This document shows, piece after piece, positions 24,993-33,427 of a DNA stretch of 64,000 nt (its first letter is position 1; each line of letters opens with the position of its first letter). Position numbers and translations under genes: made by a program. Source of the DNA: Harryflintia acetispora (GTDB lineage Bacteria > Bacillota > Clostridia > Oscillospirales > Ruminococcaceae); the NCBI GenBank assembly GCA_004340125.1, contig SLUK01000008.1, positions 62,001-126,000 on the forward strand. The letters are read 5' to 3'. The notes beneath the pieces were generated by a model, which was given only the letters and a program-made list of their open reading frames with translations, was not told where the DNA came from and did no database searches.

Positions 24993-26027
24993 TTAAAACA
25001 GCCGTATAATATCGTTGAAGGTGACCACGATCATCAGTCCGAAGAGCAACAGCATCCCCGCCGCGTGGATATAGGCCTCGTACTTCTGGGGCACCGGCCG
25101 GCGGAAGATCAGCTCGATGAGCAGAAAGACCAGCCGCCCGCCGTCGAGCGCCGGAACCGGCAGGAGGTTGAAGACCCCCACGTTGATGGTGATCAGCGCG
25201 ATGAGCAGCAGCACCGACTGCGCCCCCATGGTGGCCGCCTGGCCGATGGCGGTGGTCACCCCGACCGGTCCGGAGAGCTGGCTGAGGCCATACCGCCCGG
25301 TGATCAAATCGAACAGCGAAACCCAGACCTGGCGCACCGTGCCGCCGGTCCAGTAGAAGGAGTAGAGCGCGACGTTGCGCGCGCTTTTTTCCAGCGCGTA
25401 GACCTTGAAGTCCAGCGAGATCAGGTTGGTGCCGTCCTCGGCCTTACGGGTCTCGAACTGCACGCCCGGCAGCTCGAGGCGCTGCCCGCCGCGCAGTATG
25501 GTGAAGTCCACCGCCCCGTCGTCGTCGCGCAGCAGCTCGAAGACGATGTCGTTGCCGATATGCACCTTCGCGCCGTTGATGGCAAGAATCCGGTCGTTCA
25601 CCTGCAGGCTCGAGGAACTGGTCGCCGCCTCGTCAAAGACCGCGATGGTGGAGGAGGAAAGCGCATCCTCCGAGATGGTCAGCCCCAGGATGATGAGGAA
25701 GCCCAGCAGGATGTTCATCAAAGCGCCTGCGACCACCACCAGAATCCGCTGCCAAATCTTTTTGCTGCCGAAGGACCCCGCCTTGTCGCTTTCCTCGTCC
25801 TCTCCCTCCATCTGCACAAAGCCGCCGATGGGGACCAGGCGAAGCGCATAGGTGGTCTCCCCGCGTTTCATCGACCAGAGCTTCGGGCCCATTCCGAGGG
25901 CGAACTCATGCACCGTGATCCCCACGCTCTTGGCCACCAGGAAGTGCCCGAGCTCGTGGATGAAGATGATCAGTCCGAAGGTAATGACGGCGACGACGAT
26001 CTGAAAAACAAGCTGCAAAAAATCCAC
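24993..26027 (-). CDS. rseP: Site-2 (RIP) metalloprotease RseP/RasP
   Basis: A membrane zinc protease that cleaves anti-sigma factors and leftover signal peptides. The 344 residues show HELGH (residues 24-28) in the first membrane segment, a single PDZ domain (about 120-200) and the third zinc ligand in NLLPVPALDGGRLVF near 290, with a final membrane helix. It is located between dxr and ispG, the usual Firmicute order. Confidence 0.96.
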   Translation of the reverse strand: MDFLQLVFQIVVAVITFGLIIFIHELGHFLVAKSVGITVHEFALGMGPKLWSMKRGETTYALRLVPIGGFVQMEGEDEESDKAGSFGSKKIWQRILVVVAGALMNILLGFLIILGLTISEDALSSSTIAVFDEAATSSSSLQVNDRILAINGAKVHIGNDIVFELLRDDDGAVDFTILRGGQRLELPGVQFETRKAEDGTNLISLDFKVYALEKSARNVALYSFYWTGGTVRQVWVSLFDLITGRYGLSQLSGPVGVTTAIGQAATMGAQSVLLLIALITINVGVFNLLPVPALDGGRLVFLLIELIFRRPVPQKYEAYIHAAGMLLLFGLMIVVTFNDIIRLF

Positions 26028-26043
26028 CCTTTTCTATCGTTAC

Positions 26044-27201
26044 TTACTGCGAAATTTTCTGATTGACATAGTCCTGCGCGCGCCGCGCGGCTTCGAGCAC
26101 CTCGTCGAGGGACTCATAGTCCCCCGCGGGTACCTCCTCGAGCGCGCCGCAGACCGCGCGCGCAATCTCCATAAAGCCGATTTTGCGCTCTAAAAAGAGT
26201 GCCACGGCCGCCTCGTTGGCGGCGTTGACCACGCAGGGGGAGAGCCCGCCGCGCTTTGCCGCTTCGAGCGCCGCGCCGAGGCAGCGAAAGGTCTCATAGT
26301 CCGGCCGCTGGAAGGTGAGCTTCCCCACCTCGAAGAGGTCGAGGGTACCTACCTCGCAGGACAGCCGCCGCGGGAAGGTGAGCGCGTACTGGATCGGGAT
26401 GGCCATGTCCGGCACCCCGAGCTGGGCCATCACCGCCCCATCGCGGTATTCCACCATCGAGTGGACGACGCTCTCCCGGTGCACGAGGATTTCGATCTGC
26501 TCCGGGGCGACGCCGAAGAGCCACATCGCCTCGATGAATTCGAGGCCCTTGTTCATCATCGTCGCGCAGTCCACCGTGATTTTTGCGCCCATCTGCCAAT
26601 TGGGATGGCGCAGCGCGTCCTCGACCATGACGTGTTCGAGCTCCTCAGAGCGTCTGCCGAAAAACGGCCCGCCCGAGGCGGTCAGCAGCAGGCGGCGCAC
26701 GTCCTTACTATCATTCCCACAAAGGCACTGAAATATCGCCGAATGCTCGCTGTCCACCGGGATGAGCCTGGCGCCGTGCCGGCGCGCGGTCTCCGTCACC
26801 AGTCCGCCCGCGGCGACCAGCGTCTCCTTGTTGGCCAGCGCCACGTCCTTGCCCGCCTCCAGCGCCGCGAGGGTCGGGCGCAGGCCCACCATTCCGACCA
26901 CCGAGTTTAAAACGAGGTCGTTTTCCCCGCCGGCGGCGATTTCGCACATCCCCTCGGTCCCGAGAAGGATTTCGACATTTGTATCCGCCAGGCGGACGCG
27001 AAGGTCCCGCCAGGCCTCCTCGTTTGAAACGGACAAAAGCGCGGGGCGAAGGCGGCGCGCCTGCTGCTCGAGCAACGACACGTTGCTTCTCGCCGCCAGC
27101 GCGCGCACCCGAAACCCCAGCGCCTCGCACACCTTGATCGCCTGGGTTCCGATCGAGCCGGTGCTGCCCAGGATGCTGATTGTTTTTTGCTCGTTTTCCA
27201 C
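26044..27201 (-). CDS. dxr: 1-deoxy-D-xylulose 5-phosphate reductoisomerase
   Basis: Dxr is the NADPH enzyme for the second DXP-pathway step (DXP to MEP). From GTG at 27201, behind GAGGAAGG, it has 385 residues, normal for the family. Motifs: NADPH loop ILGSTGSIGTQA, ANKETLVAAG, PVDSEHSAIFQCL and CATMMNKGLEFIEA. Open sequence upstream in the same frame overlaps cdsA and is not part of the protein. Confidence 0.96.
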   Translation of the reverse strand: MENEQKTISILGSTGSIGTQAIKVCEALGFRVRALAARSNVSLLEQQARRLRPALLSVSNEEAWRDLRVRLADTNVEILLGTEGMCEIAAGGENDLVLNSVVGMVGLRPTLAALEAGKDVALANKETLVAAGGLVTETARRHGARLIPVDSEHSAIFQCLCGNDSKDVRRLLLTASGGPFFGRRSEELEHVMVEDALRHPNWQMGAKITVDCATMMNKGLEFIEAMWLFGVAPEQIEILVHRESVVHSMVEYRDGAVMAQLGVPDMAIPIQYALTFPRRLSCEVGTLDLFEVGKLTFQRPDYETFRCLGAALEAAKRGGLSPCVVNAANEAAVALFLERKIGFMEIARAVCGALEEVPAGDYESLDEVLEAARRAQDYVNQKISQ

Positions 27202-27215
27202 TTTGTCCTTCCTCC

Positions 27216-28061
27216 TCACGCCGCCAGCCCGATGATGGTCAGATAATGCGAGAGCAAAAAGACGGTCGGCATGGTGAACAGGGCGCTGTCGAAGCGATCC
27301 ATGATCCCGCCATGCCCGGGGAAGATGGTGCCGTAATCCTTGAGCCCGCCCTGCCGCTTGATGACCGAAGCGCTCAAATCCCCGAGCATCCCGCTCACCG
27401 AGACCAGCGGCATAATCAGCGCCAGCGTGCCGTAGTGCACCGCCAGCCGCACACCGAAGAACTGCCCGCAGATCGCGGCATAGCCCCAGAGGATCAGCAG
27501 GGTAAAGACCACGCAGACCACAACCCCGCCGATGGCGCCCTCCACCGTTTTTTTCGGGCTGATCTCGGGGGCCAGCTTGTGCCGGCCGAGGAAGCGGCCG
27601 GTGAAATAGGCCCCGGTGTCGCTCATCCAGGCGCCCGAAAGCGCCACGAGGATCAGCCCCAAAGCGACGGGCCAGCCCTCGCGCTGGCGCAGGTAAACGG
27701 TGGTGCTCATCGCGAAGGGGACGGCGAGGGAGACGAAGAAGCAAAAACCGATCTGCTGCGCGCTGACACGGCGGTGCTCACGCAGCAGGATCAAAAAGAG
27801 CAGGAATATGTACACCGCCGTCAGGGGGGCCAGCAGGCTCGAGGTCATCCCGTGCGGGATGAAGGGGATGGCGGCCCCATACAGGCAGCAAACCAGGTTC
27901 AGCGAAAGAATCCCCCGGCAGTGAACCGCGCCGAGCAGTTCGTAAAGGGCGAGCGCCGCGATGGCGGCGATCACCAAGTTGAAGAGCCAGGTATCGAAAA
28001 AGGCCAGCACCGCGAACAGGATGACCAGACAGACAAAGGAGGTAATGATACGCTGTTTCAT
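27216..28061 (-). CDS. cdsA: Phosphatidate cytidylyltransferase
   Basis: CdsA makes CDP-diacylglycerol for phospholipid synthesis. The protein is an eight-helix-type membrane protein with the C-terminal signature SVIKRQGGLKDYGTIFPGHG followed by GIMDRFDSALF. I use the ATG at 28061 (MKQRIITSF); an ATG four codons upstream (28073) is possible. The region before it looks non-coding. It belongs to the pyrH-frr-uppS-cdsA-dxr block. Confidence 0.95.
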   Translation of the reverse strand: MKQRIITSFVCLVILFAVLAFFDTWLFNLVIAAIAALALYELLGAVHCRGILSLNLVCCLYGAAIPFIPHGMTSSLLAPLTAVYIFLLFLILLREHRRVSAQQIGFCFFVSLAVPFAMSTTVYLRQREGWPVALGLILVALSGAWMSDTGAYFTGRFLGRHKLAPEISPKKTVEGAIGGVVVCVVFTLLILWGYAAICGQFFGVRLAVHYGTLALIMPLVSVSGMLGDLSASVIKRQGGLKDYGTIFPGHGGIMDRFDSALFTMPTVFLLSHYLTIIGLAA

Positions 28062-28226
28062 GTGAATGTCCATACCTTTCTCAGGAATTGCGCCGGCTTC
28101 GGCTTTGCCGAAACGGCGGTTGAGAGACCGCCAAGGTGCAATACCCTGAAGTTTGAAAGATTCCTCTTTCAAACTTTCGTTCCTCTCAAATCGAAATGAA
28201 ATGTCTCAGCGCCGGGGCCCGGCCGC
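28062..28226 (-). other. Non-coding spacer between uppS and cdsA with a stem-loop
   Basis: This is an unusually long gap (165 bp) for this cluster. It contains GAAGTTTGAAAGA / TCTTTCAAACTTTC around 28149-28180, a perfect stem without T-run, and a smaller CGGCTT hairpin near 28095. It could be a processing or partial termination site that sets the ratio of upstream to downstream genes. Confidence 0.45.
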
Positions 28227-28961
28227 TCAGCCGATTCCCCCGAAGCGGCGGGAACGCCGCGCGTATTCCAGCACCGCATTGGTAAAGTCCTCTTCGCCAA
28301 AATCCGGCCAGAGAATGTCCATAAAGACGAATTCGGCGTAGGCGGACTGCCAGAGCAGGAAGTTGGAAAGGCGCTGCTCCCCGCTCGGGCGGATGACCAA
28401 ATCGCAGTCCGGCATGCCGGCGGTGTAAAGCCGGTCGGAAAGCGCCTGCTCATCGACCGCCTCGGGATCAATCGCGCCCGCCTTCGCATCCCTTGCCAGC
28501 GCGCGCGCCGCGCGCACGATCTCATCGCGCGAGCCATAGTTGAGTGCGATGTTCACCGTGAGCCCGGTATTGTCCGCGCTGCCCTCCTCCACCCGCTTGA
28601 TCTCGGCTTTCAGCGCGTCGCTTAAGGGGCTCAGGTCCCCCAAAAAGAGGGTGCGGATGTTCTCATCCTTATATTTATACGAGTCGCGCAGGAATTTATG
28701 CAGCAGCTCCATCAGCTCGCGCACCTCCTGCTCGGGACGCCGCCAGTTCTCGGTCGAGAAGGCGTAAAAGGTGATATACTTTATCCCGCACTCCCGCGCG
28801 AAGCGGGCGATCTTCCCGAAGGTGTTCGCCCCCTCGCGGTGTCCCGCGCTGCGCGGCAGCATGCGCTTTTGCGCCCAGCGGCCGTTCCCGTCCATGATAA
28901 TGCCCACATGCCTTGGCAGCTCGATCCCCTTGAGCCTTTCGAGCAGCGGTTTATAATCCAT
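28227..28961 (-). CDS. uppS: Undecaprenyl diphosphate synthase
   Basis: UppS makes the C55 lipid carrier for cell-wall synthesis. The 244-residue protein has the signature HVGIIMDGNGRWAQKR with catalytic Asp24, FSTENWRRP, and the C-terminal DLVIRPSGEQRLSNFLLWQ. It lies between frr and cdsA, the conserved Firmicute order. Confidence 0.97.
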   Translation of the reverse strand: MDYKPLLERLKGIELPRHVGIIMDGNGRWAQKRMLPRSAGHREGANTFGKIARFARECGIKYITFYAFSTENWRRPEQEVRELMELLHKFLRDSYKYKDENIRTLFLGDLSPLSDALKAEIKRVEEGSADNTGLTVNIALNYGSRDEIVRAARALARDAKAGAIDPEAVDEQALSDRLYTAGMPDCDLVIRPSGEQRLSNFLLWQSAYAEFVFMDILWPDFGEEDFTNAVLEYARRSRRFGGIG

Positions 28962-29062
28962 CAGCCTTTTTCATCCTTCCCATGGCGGCCCGGCGCCCAC
29001 CAATGGATTGTGGGGCGTATGCCCTACGCCCCACACCGGACCCCGTATCCTTTCCGCCGTTT

Positions 29063-29617
29063 TTACAGCTCCATGATCTCCTTCTGCTTGGCGGCGACCA
29101 GGTTGTCGATCTCCTTGCAGTACTTGTCGGTGAGCTTCTGAATCTGCTCCTCGCCCTGCTTCTGCTCGTCCTCGGTGATCTCGGAGGACTTCTTCATCTC
29201 CTTGAGCTTGTCGTTGGCGTCCCGGCGCACGTTGCGCACCGAGACCTTGGCCTCCTCGCCGTATTTGTGCGCCTGCTTGCCGATCTCGCGGCGGCGCTCC
29301 TCGGTCAGCGGCGGGAAGGCGAGGCGGATGACGTTGCCGTCGTTGGTCGGGTTGATCCCGATGTCTGAAACCTGGATCGCCTTTTCAATCGCCTTGATCA
29401 GGCTCTTGTCCCAGGGCTGGATGACCAGGATCTTGCCCTCCTGCACCGAGACCGCGCCCACCTGCTGTACCGGGGTGGGGGTGCCGTAGTAATCGACCAT
29501 CACCTTGTCGAGCACCGCCGGGTTGGCGCGCCCCGCCCGGATGGCGGACAGCTCGGAATTGAGCGAATCGACCCTCTTTTGCATTTTGCCTTCAAAGAGC
29601 TTTACCTGTTCCTTCAT
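29063..29617 (-). CDS. frr: Ribosome recycling factor
   Basis: RRF splits post-termination ribosomes together with EF-G. The 184 residues from ATG 29617 (behind AAGGGG) match the family: SELSAIRAGRANPAVLD, VDYYGTPTPVQQ, PPLTEERRREI and the C-terminal helix. A start 10 codons earlier would read into the upstream region and lacks support. It follows pyrH. Confidence 0.97.
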   Translation of the reverse strand: MKEQVKLFEGKMQKRVDSLNSELSAIRAGRANPAVLDKVMVDYYGTPTPVQQVGAVSVQEGKILVIQPWDKSLIKAIEKAIQVSDIGINPTNDGNVIRLAFPPLTEERRREIGKQAHKYGEEAKVSVRNVRRDANDKLKEMKKSSEITEDEQKQGEEQIQKLTDKYCKEIDNLVAAKQKEIMEL

Positions 29618-29672
29618 GGGTGATTTTCCCCTTTCGTTATGTTCCAAAGTCCGGGGGTGGCCCCGGTAAATC

Positions 29673-30377
29673 CTACTGAATCAGCGTGCCGATCTGCTTG
29701 CCCTCGATGGCGTCCACGATATTGTCCGGGCTTTGCAGCGAGAAGACCAGCACCGGAATCCCGTTGTCCCGGCACATCGAGGCGGCTGTCATGTCCATCA
29801 CGCCCAGCTGCCTGCCCAGCACGTCCGAGAAGGTCAAGGTGTCGTACTTGACGGCGTCCGGGAACTTGTGCGGGTCCTTGTCGTAGACCCCGTCCACCAT
29901 GGTGGCCTTGAAGATGATGTCCGCCTCAATCTCGGCCGCGCGCAGCGAGGAGGTGGTATCGGTTGAGAAGAACGGGTTGCCGGTGCCGCAGCCGAAGACA
30001 AGCACCCGCCCCTTCTCCAGGTGGCGCACGGCGCGCGCGCGGATATACGGCTCGGCGATCGCCTGCATGGCGATGGCCGTCTGCACCCGCACATCCAGCC
30101 CCTGGGCCTCCAGCCCATCGGCCAGCGCCAGGGCGTTGATGACGGTGGCGAGCATCCCCATGTGGTCGGCGCGGGTGCGGTCCATGTCGCCGCTCTGGCG
30201 GCCGCGCCAGAAGTTTCCGCCGCCCACCACGATCGCGATCTCGGCCCCGAGGTCGACGCACTTCTTGATGCTCTTGCAGATATTGACCACGATCTCGTGG
30301 TCGATCCCCATCTTTTTCTCGCCGGCGAGCGCCTCGCCGCTGAGCTTGAGCAGTACCCTCCGATAAAGCAGCGCCAT
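29673..30377 (-). CDS. pyrH: UMP kinase
   Basis: PyrH phosphorylates UMP to UDP. The 234-residue amino-acid-kinase fold protein shows VLLKLSGEALAG, IAIVVGGGNFWRG, GTGNPFFSTDT and a C-terminal ADIIFKATMVDGVYD. It is the first gene of the long cluster reaching polC, and is preceded by a clear promoter. Confidence 0.97.
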   Translation of the reverse strand: MALLYRRVLLKLSGEALAGEKKMGIDHEIVVNICKSIKKCVDLGAEIAIVVGGGNFWRGRQSGDMDRTRADHMGMLATVINALALADGLEAQGLDVRVQTAIAMQAIAEPYIRARAVRHLEKGRVLVFGCGTGNPFFSTDTTSSLRAAEIEADIIFKATMVDGVYDKDPHKFPDAVKYDTLTFSDVLGRQLGVMDMTAASMCRDNGIPVLVFSLQSPDNIVDAIEGKQIGTLIQ

Positions 30378-30429
30378 CCTTAAATAACCAACCCTTTCCG
30401 GAGCGCCCGGGGGCGTCCCGTTTTCTTAT

Positions 30430-30458
30430 ATTTTACAATATGGTCCCCGGTATGTAAA
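30430..30458 (-). promoter_or_regulatory. Promoter of the pyrH cluster
   Basis: On the minus strand TTTACA (30453-30458), 17 nt, TAAAAT (30430-30435). The start would be about 50 nt before pyrH. Confidence 0.65.
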
Positions 30459-30480
30459 GACTAACGGGCGAAAATTCCCC

Positions 30481-30612
30481 TTAGCGGCGCATAATGCGCG
30501 CCGCCATCACCATCCCGACGACCGCCACCGCCGCCCCTGACAGGGCCAGGCTGACGGCCGCGACCAAATCACAGACCTTCCCGCGATAAGCCGGCAACAC
30601 CAACAAGATCAT
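30481..30612 (-). CDS. Possible 43-residue membrane peptide overlapping the HAD gene
   Basis: An ATG at 30612 within the end of the HAD gene, preceded by GGGAAAGG with almost no spacing, opens a frame of 43 codons rich in Ala/Val (AAVSLALSGAAVAVVGMVMA) ending with TAA at 30481-30483. It would be a single-helix membrane peptide with a positively charged end (ARIMRR). The ribosome site is poorly spaced, so this is only a candidate. Confidence 0.3.
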   Translation of the reverse strand: MILLVLPAYRGKVCDLVAAVSLALSGAAVAVVGMVMAARIMRR

Positions 30613-31450
30613 CCTTTCCCGCACAGGCGTTTAATACGAAGCGCTCGATCGCGCCGGCGGCCCCGTCCTTATCACAAGCCGCGGTGACATAGTCGGCCGC
30701 CTGCAGCGCCTCTTTGGTGGCGTTGCCCATCGCCACCCCGATCCCGGCCAGACGCAGCATCCCGGCGTCGTTGTGGTTGTCCCCCAGCGCCAGCACCTCG
30801 CACGGGTCGATCTTTAAAATTTCGCACAGGGCGCGCAGCCCCTGCGCCTTGCCCGAGCCGGCGGCCGCCAGCTCGAGGTTGTTTTCCATCGAGGTGGTGA
30901 CGTAAAGCCCGCCGAGCGCCTCGAGCTCCCGCCAGGCCAGCCTGCGCTGCTCCTGGCTGCTGAAGGAGAGGTATATCTTCGCCGCGGGCTGATTAAGGCG
31001 CCGCAAAAAGCCGGACAGGCCGTCCACCGGCTCGACGCAGGCGAAAATGCTCTCGAAAAAGTCATCCCGCACCCCGAAGTCGGACATGCGCTGCATCTCC
31101 TCGCGCTCGCTGTAGCTGCGCCCGTCCTCCATCGTCACCTCGGCAAAGGTGTGCCTGTTTTGCACAACCGACATGACCCGCCCGAGCAGCTGCGGAGAAA
31201 TACAGTTCCCCCATAAGACCTCCCGCTCCCGGGTCATCACGGCGGCGCCGTTGGCGGTCACCAGATACTCTGCCTCGGGCAGCTGGCACAAAACCTGCGA
31301 AAGCTCACTGAAAATGCGCCCGGTGGCCGGTACGATCCGCACCCCCAGGCGCGCCGCCGCAGAGATGGCCCGCAGGGTGGCGGGCGAGATGGTATTTTGT
31401 TCGCAAAGCAGCGTCCCGTCCAGGTCCGCCGCGATCATCCTGATTGGCAA
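30569..31450 (-). CDS. Cof-type HAD-superfamily phosphatase
   Basis: The 293-residue protein has the HAD nucleophile motif AADLDGTLL (residues 8-16), VPATGRIFSEL (motif II region), a C2B cap (about 85-190), and the C-terminal KAQGLRALC ... VLALGDNHNDAGML with the acidic pair. Such enzymes dephosphorylate sugar phosphates or flavin and PLP precursors; the substrate here is not predictable. It follows the RodA/FtsW gene by 15 nt. Confidence 0.92.
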   Translation of the reverse strand: MPIRMIAADLDGTLLCEQNTISPATLRAISAAARLGVRIVPATGRIFSELSQVLCQLPEAEYLVTANGAAVMTREREVLWGNCISPQLLGRVMSVVQNRHTFAEVTMEDGRSYSEREEMQRMSDFGVRDDFFESIFACVEPVDGLSGFLRRLNQPAAKIYLSFSSQEQRRLAWRELEALGGLYVTTSMENNLELAAAGSGKAQGLRALCEILKIDPCEVLALGDNHNDAGMLRLAGIGVAMGNATKEALQAADYVTAACDKDGAAGAIERFVLNACAGKDDLVGVAGLSREGL

Positions 31451-31465
31451 AAACAGCTCCCCTTT

Positions 31466-32602
31466 CTAGTCCATGAACAGATGGCGGCGCGAGTGCATGT
31501 AGACGCTGAGCACCACCCCGATCCCGAGATAGAGCGCCGCCGCCGAGGTGCCGCCCGCCGAAAAGAAGGGCAGCGTCACCCCGATGACCGGCAGCATGCT
31601 CAGGCACATGCCGATGTTGAGAATCGACTGGAAGGCGATCATCGCAAAAATGCCGATGCAGATATACCGTCCCAGGTCGTCCTGCGCCAGGTGGCTGGTC
31701 CAGAGGATGCGCGAGCAGATCCCCAGCAGCAGAAGGATGACGATCAGGCAGCCGACAAAGCCCATCGCCTCGCCCAAAAAGGCGAAGATGAAGTCGTTGC
31801 GCATAGCGGGCACGTACCGGTGCTCGCCGCCAAAAAGCCCGGTGCCCAGCAGCTGCCCCGAGCCGATCGAGAGCAGGCCGTGCCACTGCTGGTAGCCGAT
31901 CCCCGACGGGTCGAGGTTCCCGGTCACAATCATTTCGATCCGCTGGCGCTGGTCCTCGTTCATCACATAGATCCAGACCAGCGGCGCCGCCGCCGCGAGC
32001 GCCGCCGCCGCCCCGAGCAGGTAGCGCCAGCTCAGCCCCGCGACAAAGATCATGGATAAAAAGATAAAGGCGAAAACCATCGCGGTACCGTCGTCCCCCT
32101 GCAGATGGACCAGCAGCACCGGCAGCGCGGCGTGCGCGCCGAGCAGCAGGACGTTGCGCAGGGAATTTATCTCCTCCTTGACCACGCTCAGATGAAACGC
32201 AAAGGTGATGACGAAGGAAATCTTGAGCACCTCCGCGGGCTGGAAGGACAGCCCCAGCGGCAAGGAAATCCAGGCCTTGTCGTCCGCCTCGCCCACCGTG
32301 ATGCCGATGAAAAAGGTCAGGACAACAAGCGCCACGCACAGCGGCGCGTGGATTTTCCAAAGCTTTGCCATGGTGTGGTAGTCGAGCTTCGAGAGCAGCA
32401 TGGCCACGCACACCCCAGCCCCCGAGGCGGCCAGCTGTACCAGCGCGGTCTTGTAGGGCAGCCCCGAGGTGTCCACATAGCCCGAACGGGCCATCGCCGC
32501 CAGGGCCGCCACGCTGATCCCCGACGCCGCCAGGCAGAAGACGATCAGGACAATATCGGTATGCCGCAGATAGTCCGCGGTGAAGTGCAATAACTTTTTC
32601 AT
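31466..32602 (-). CDS. RodA/FtsW/SpoVE-family peptidoglycan glycosyltransferase
   Basis: SEDS proteins polymerise peptidoglycan with a partner PBP. The 378-residue protein has about ten membrane helices and family motifs ISLPLGLSFQPAEVLKISFV, GDDGTAMVFAFIF and the late loop STFGTGGTS-like FFSAGGTSAAALYLGIG. The ATG at 32602 (behind AAAGGGG) is preferred over one 11 codons upstream. No division genes are nearby and mreB is 16 kb away, so RodA, FtsW or a sporulation paralogue cannot be told apart. Confidence 0.88.
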   Translation of the reverse strand: MKKLLHFTADYLRHTDIVLIVFCLAASGISVAALAAMARSGYVDTSGLPYKTALVQLAASGAGVCVAMLLSKLDYHTMAKLWKIHAPLCVALVVLTFFIGITVGEADDKAWISLPLGLSFQPAEVLKISFVITFAFHLSVVKEEINSLRNVLLLGAHAALPVLLVHLQGDDGTAMVFAFIFLSMIFVAGLSWRYLLGAAAALAAAAPLVWIYVMNEDQRQRIEMIVTGNLDPSGIGYQQWHGLLSIGSGQLLGTGLFGGEHRYVPAMRNDFIFAFLGEAMGFVGCLIVILLLLGICSRILWTSHLAQDDLGRYICIGIFAMIAFQSILNIGMCLSMLPVIGVTLPFFSAGGTSAAALYLGIGVVLSVYMHSRRHLFMD

Positions 32603-32648
32603 TCGGCCCCTTTCCCGAAAACATAGGATCGACATCGCTGTGTATCAT

Positions 32649-32884
32649 CGGCCATCGCCGCAGGCGGACCGCAAAAATGTAATAATAGCCGCTCTGTGGC
32701 TATTATACCATGAGCGTAAAACGCGAATGGGATAATCGGCCATCGCCGCAGGCGGGCCATAAAAATGTAATAATAGCCGCTCTGTGGCTATTATACCATG
32801 AGCGTAAAACGCGAATGGGATAATCGGCCATCGCCGTAGGCGGGCCGCAAAAATGTAATAATAGCCGCTCTGTGGCTATTATAG
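32649..32884 (-). repeat. 88-bp tandem repeat, 2.7 copies, each with a hairpin and a TATAAT
   Basis: Units start at 32649, 32737 and 32825 (period 88) and differ at only a few positions. Each contains the perfect dyad ATAATAGCC-GCTCTGT-GGCTATTAT, whose right arm provides TATAAT on the minus strand. The third copy is partial, and beyond it the flank supplies TTGAAT (32901-32906) at 17 nt from TATAAT (32878-32883), which makes the full promoter for the RodA/FtsW-HAD pair. A 67-codon open frame across the repeats is not credible. Confidence 0.85.
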
Positions 32885-32906
32885 CCTGTCCAACCGGCTT
32901 ATTCAA
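32878..32906 (-). promoter_or_regulatory. Promoter of the RodA/FtsW-HAD operon
   Basis: TTGAAT (32901-32906), 17 nt, TATAAT (32878-32883) on the minus strand, ending inside the third 88-bp repeat. The two other copies keep the TATAAT but lose a recognisable -35. Confidence 0.65.
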
Positions 32907-33004
32907 GTCAAAGCGCGGCGAGAAAAGGAATATTCAAAAAATGTTTATTTCCCTTTAACCCCTCTGTAAAGGGCTCCACCCCGATTTGCCGTTTCAGGAT
33001 AAAA

Positions 33005-33041
33005 ACCGGCCGGGGCCCGCAGTTTATGCGGGCCCCGGCCG
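33005..33041 (-). terminator. Terminator of the small acidic gene
   Basis: CCGGCCGGGGCCCGCA (33005-33020) pairs with TGCGGGCCCCGGCCGG (33026-33041) around GTTTA, followed on the minus strand by TTTTTA. Confidence 0.85.
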
Positions 33042-33077
33042 GCTGGTATCAAAGCGCAGACAATGGGAAGGCTAAGC

Positions 33078-33317
33078 TTATTCCTGGTGGCCCGGGATCT
33101 CCCCGTGGCGCCTCTCGTCCTGCAATTTCGCGTTGGTTTTGTCCTTGGAGAGCGGGATGTCGTATATTTCAGCGTAGGAATCGATCTGCGCCTCGTCGGT
33201 CGGGGCGCTGGGGATCAGTCCGGTGCACTCGGTCGAGGACATCACGGTGAAGCTTTCGTCGAAAAGCTCGTCGTCATCCTGCGCATCGTAGGGGCGGGTA
33301 CCGCGCGGTTTATCCAT
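33078..33317 (-). CDS. Small acidic hypothetical protein
   Basis: A 79-residue protein with a strong ribosome site (AGGAG) and its own terminator, so it is likely real. It is rich in Asp/Glu in the first half (AQDDDELFDESF) and basic near the end, without membrane segment or signal. I recall similar short proteins in clostridia but no function. Confidence 0.65.
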   Translation of the reverse strand: MDKPRGTRPYDAQDDDELFDESFTVMSSTECTGLIPSAPTDEAQIDSYAEIYDIPLSKDKTNAKLQDERRHGEIPGHQE

Positions 33318-33427
33318 AAAAATTGCTCCTTTCTTTTTTGATTAGTGTTCCACGCGGCGCAGCGATCATCCGAACAAGGAGCAGACAAAATTTTTGAAAT
33401 TTGTTATAATGATGGCAAAAGGGGGCG

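Noticed and set aside
32703..32906. A 67-codon frame across the 88-bp repeats
   Set aside because: It is the repeat translated, overlaps the promoter, and has no ribosome site.
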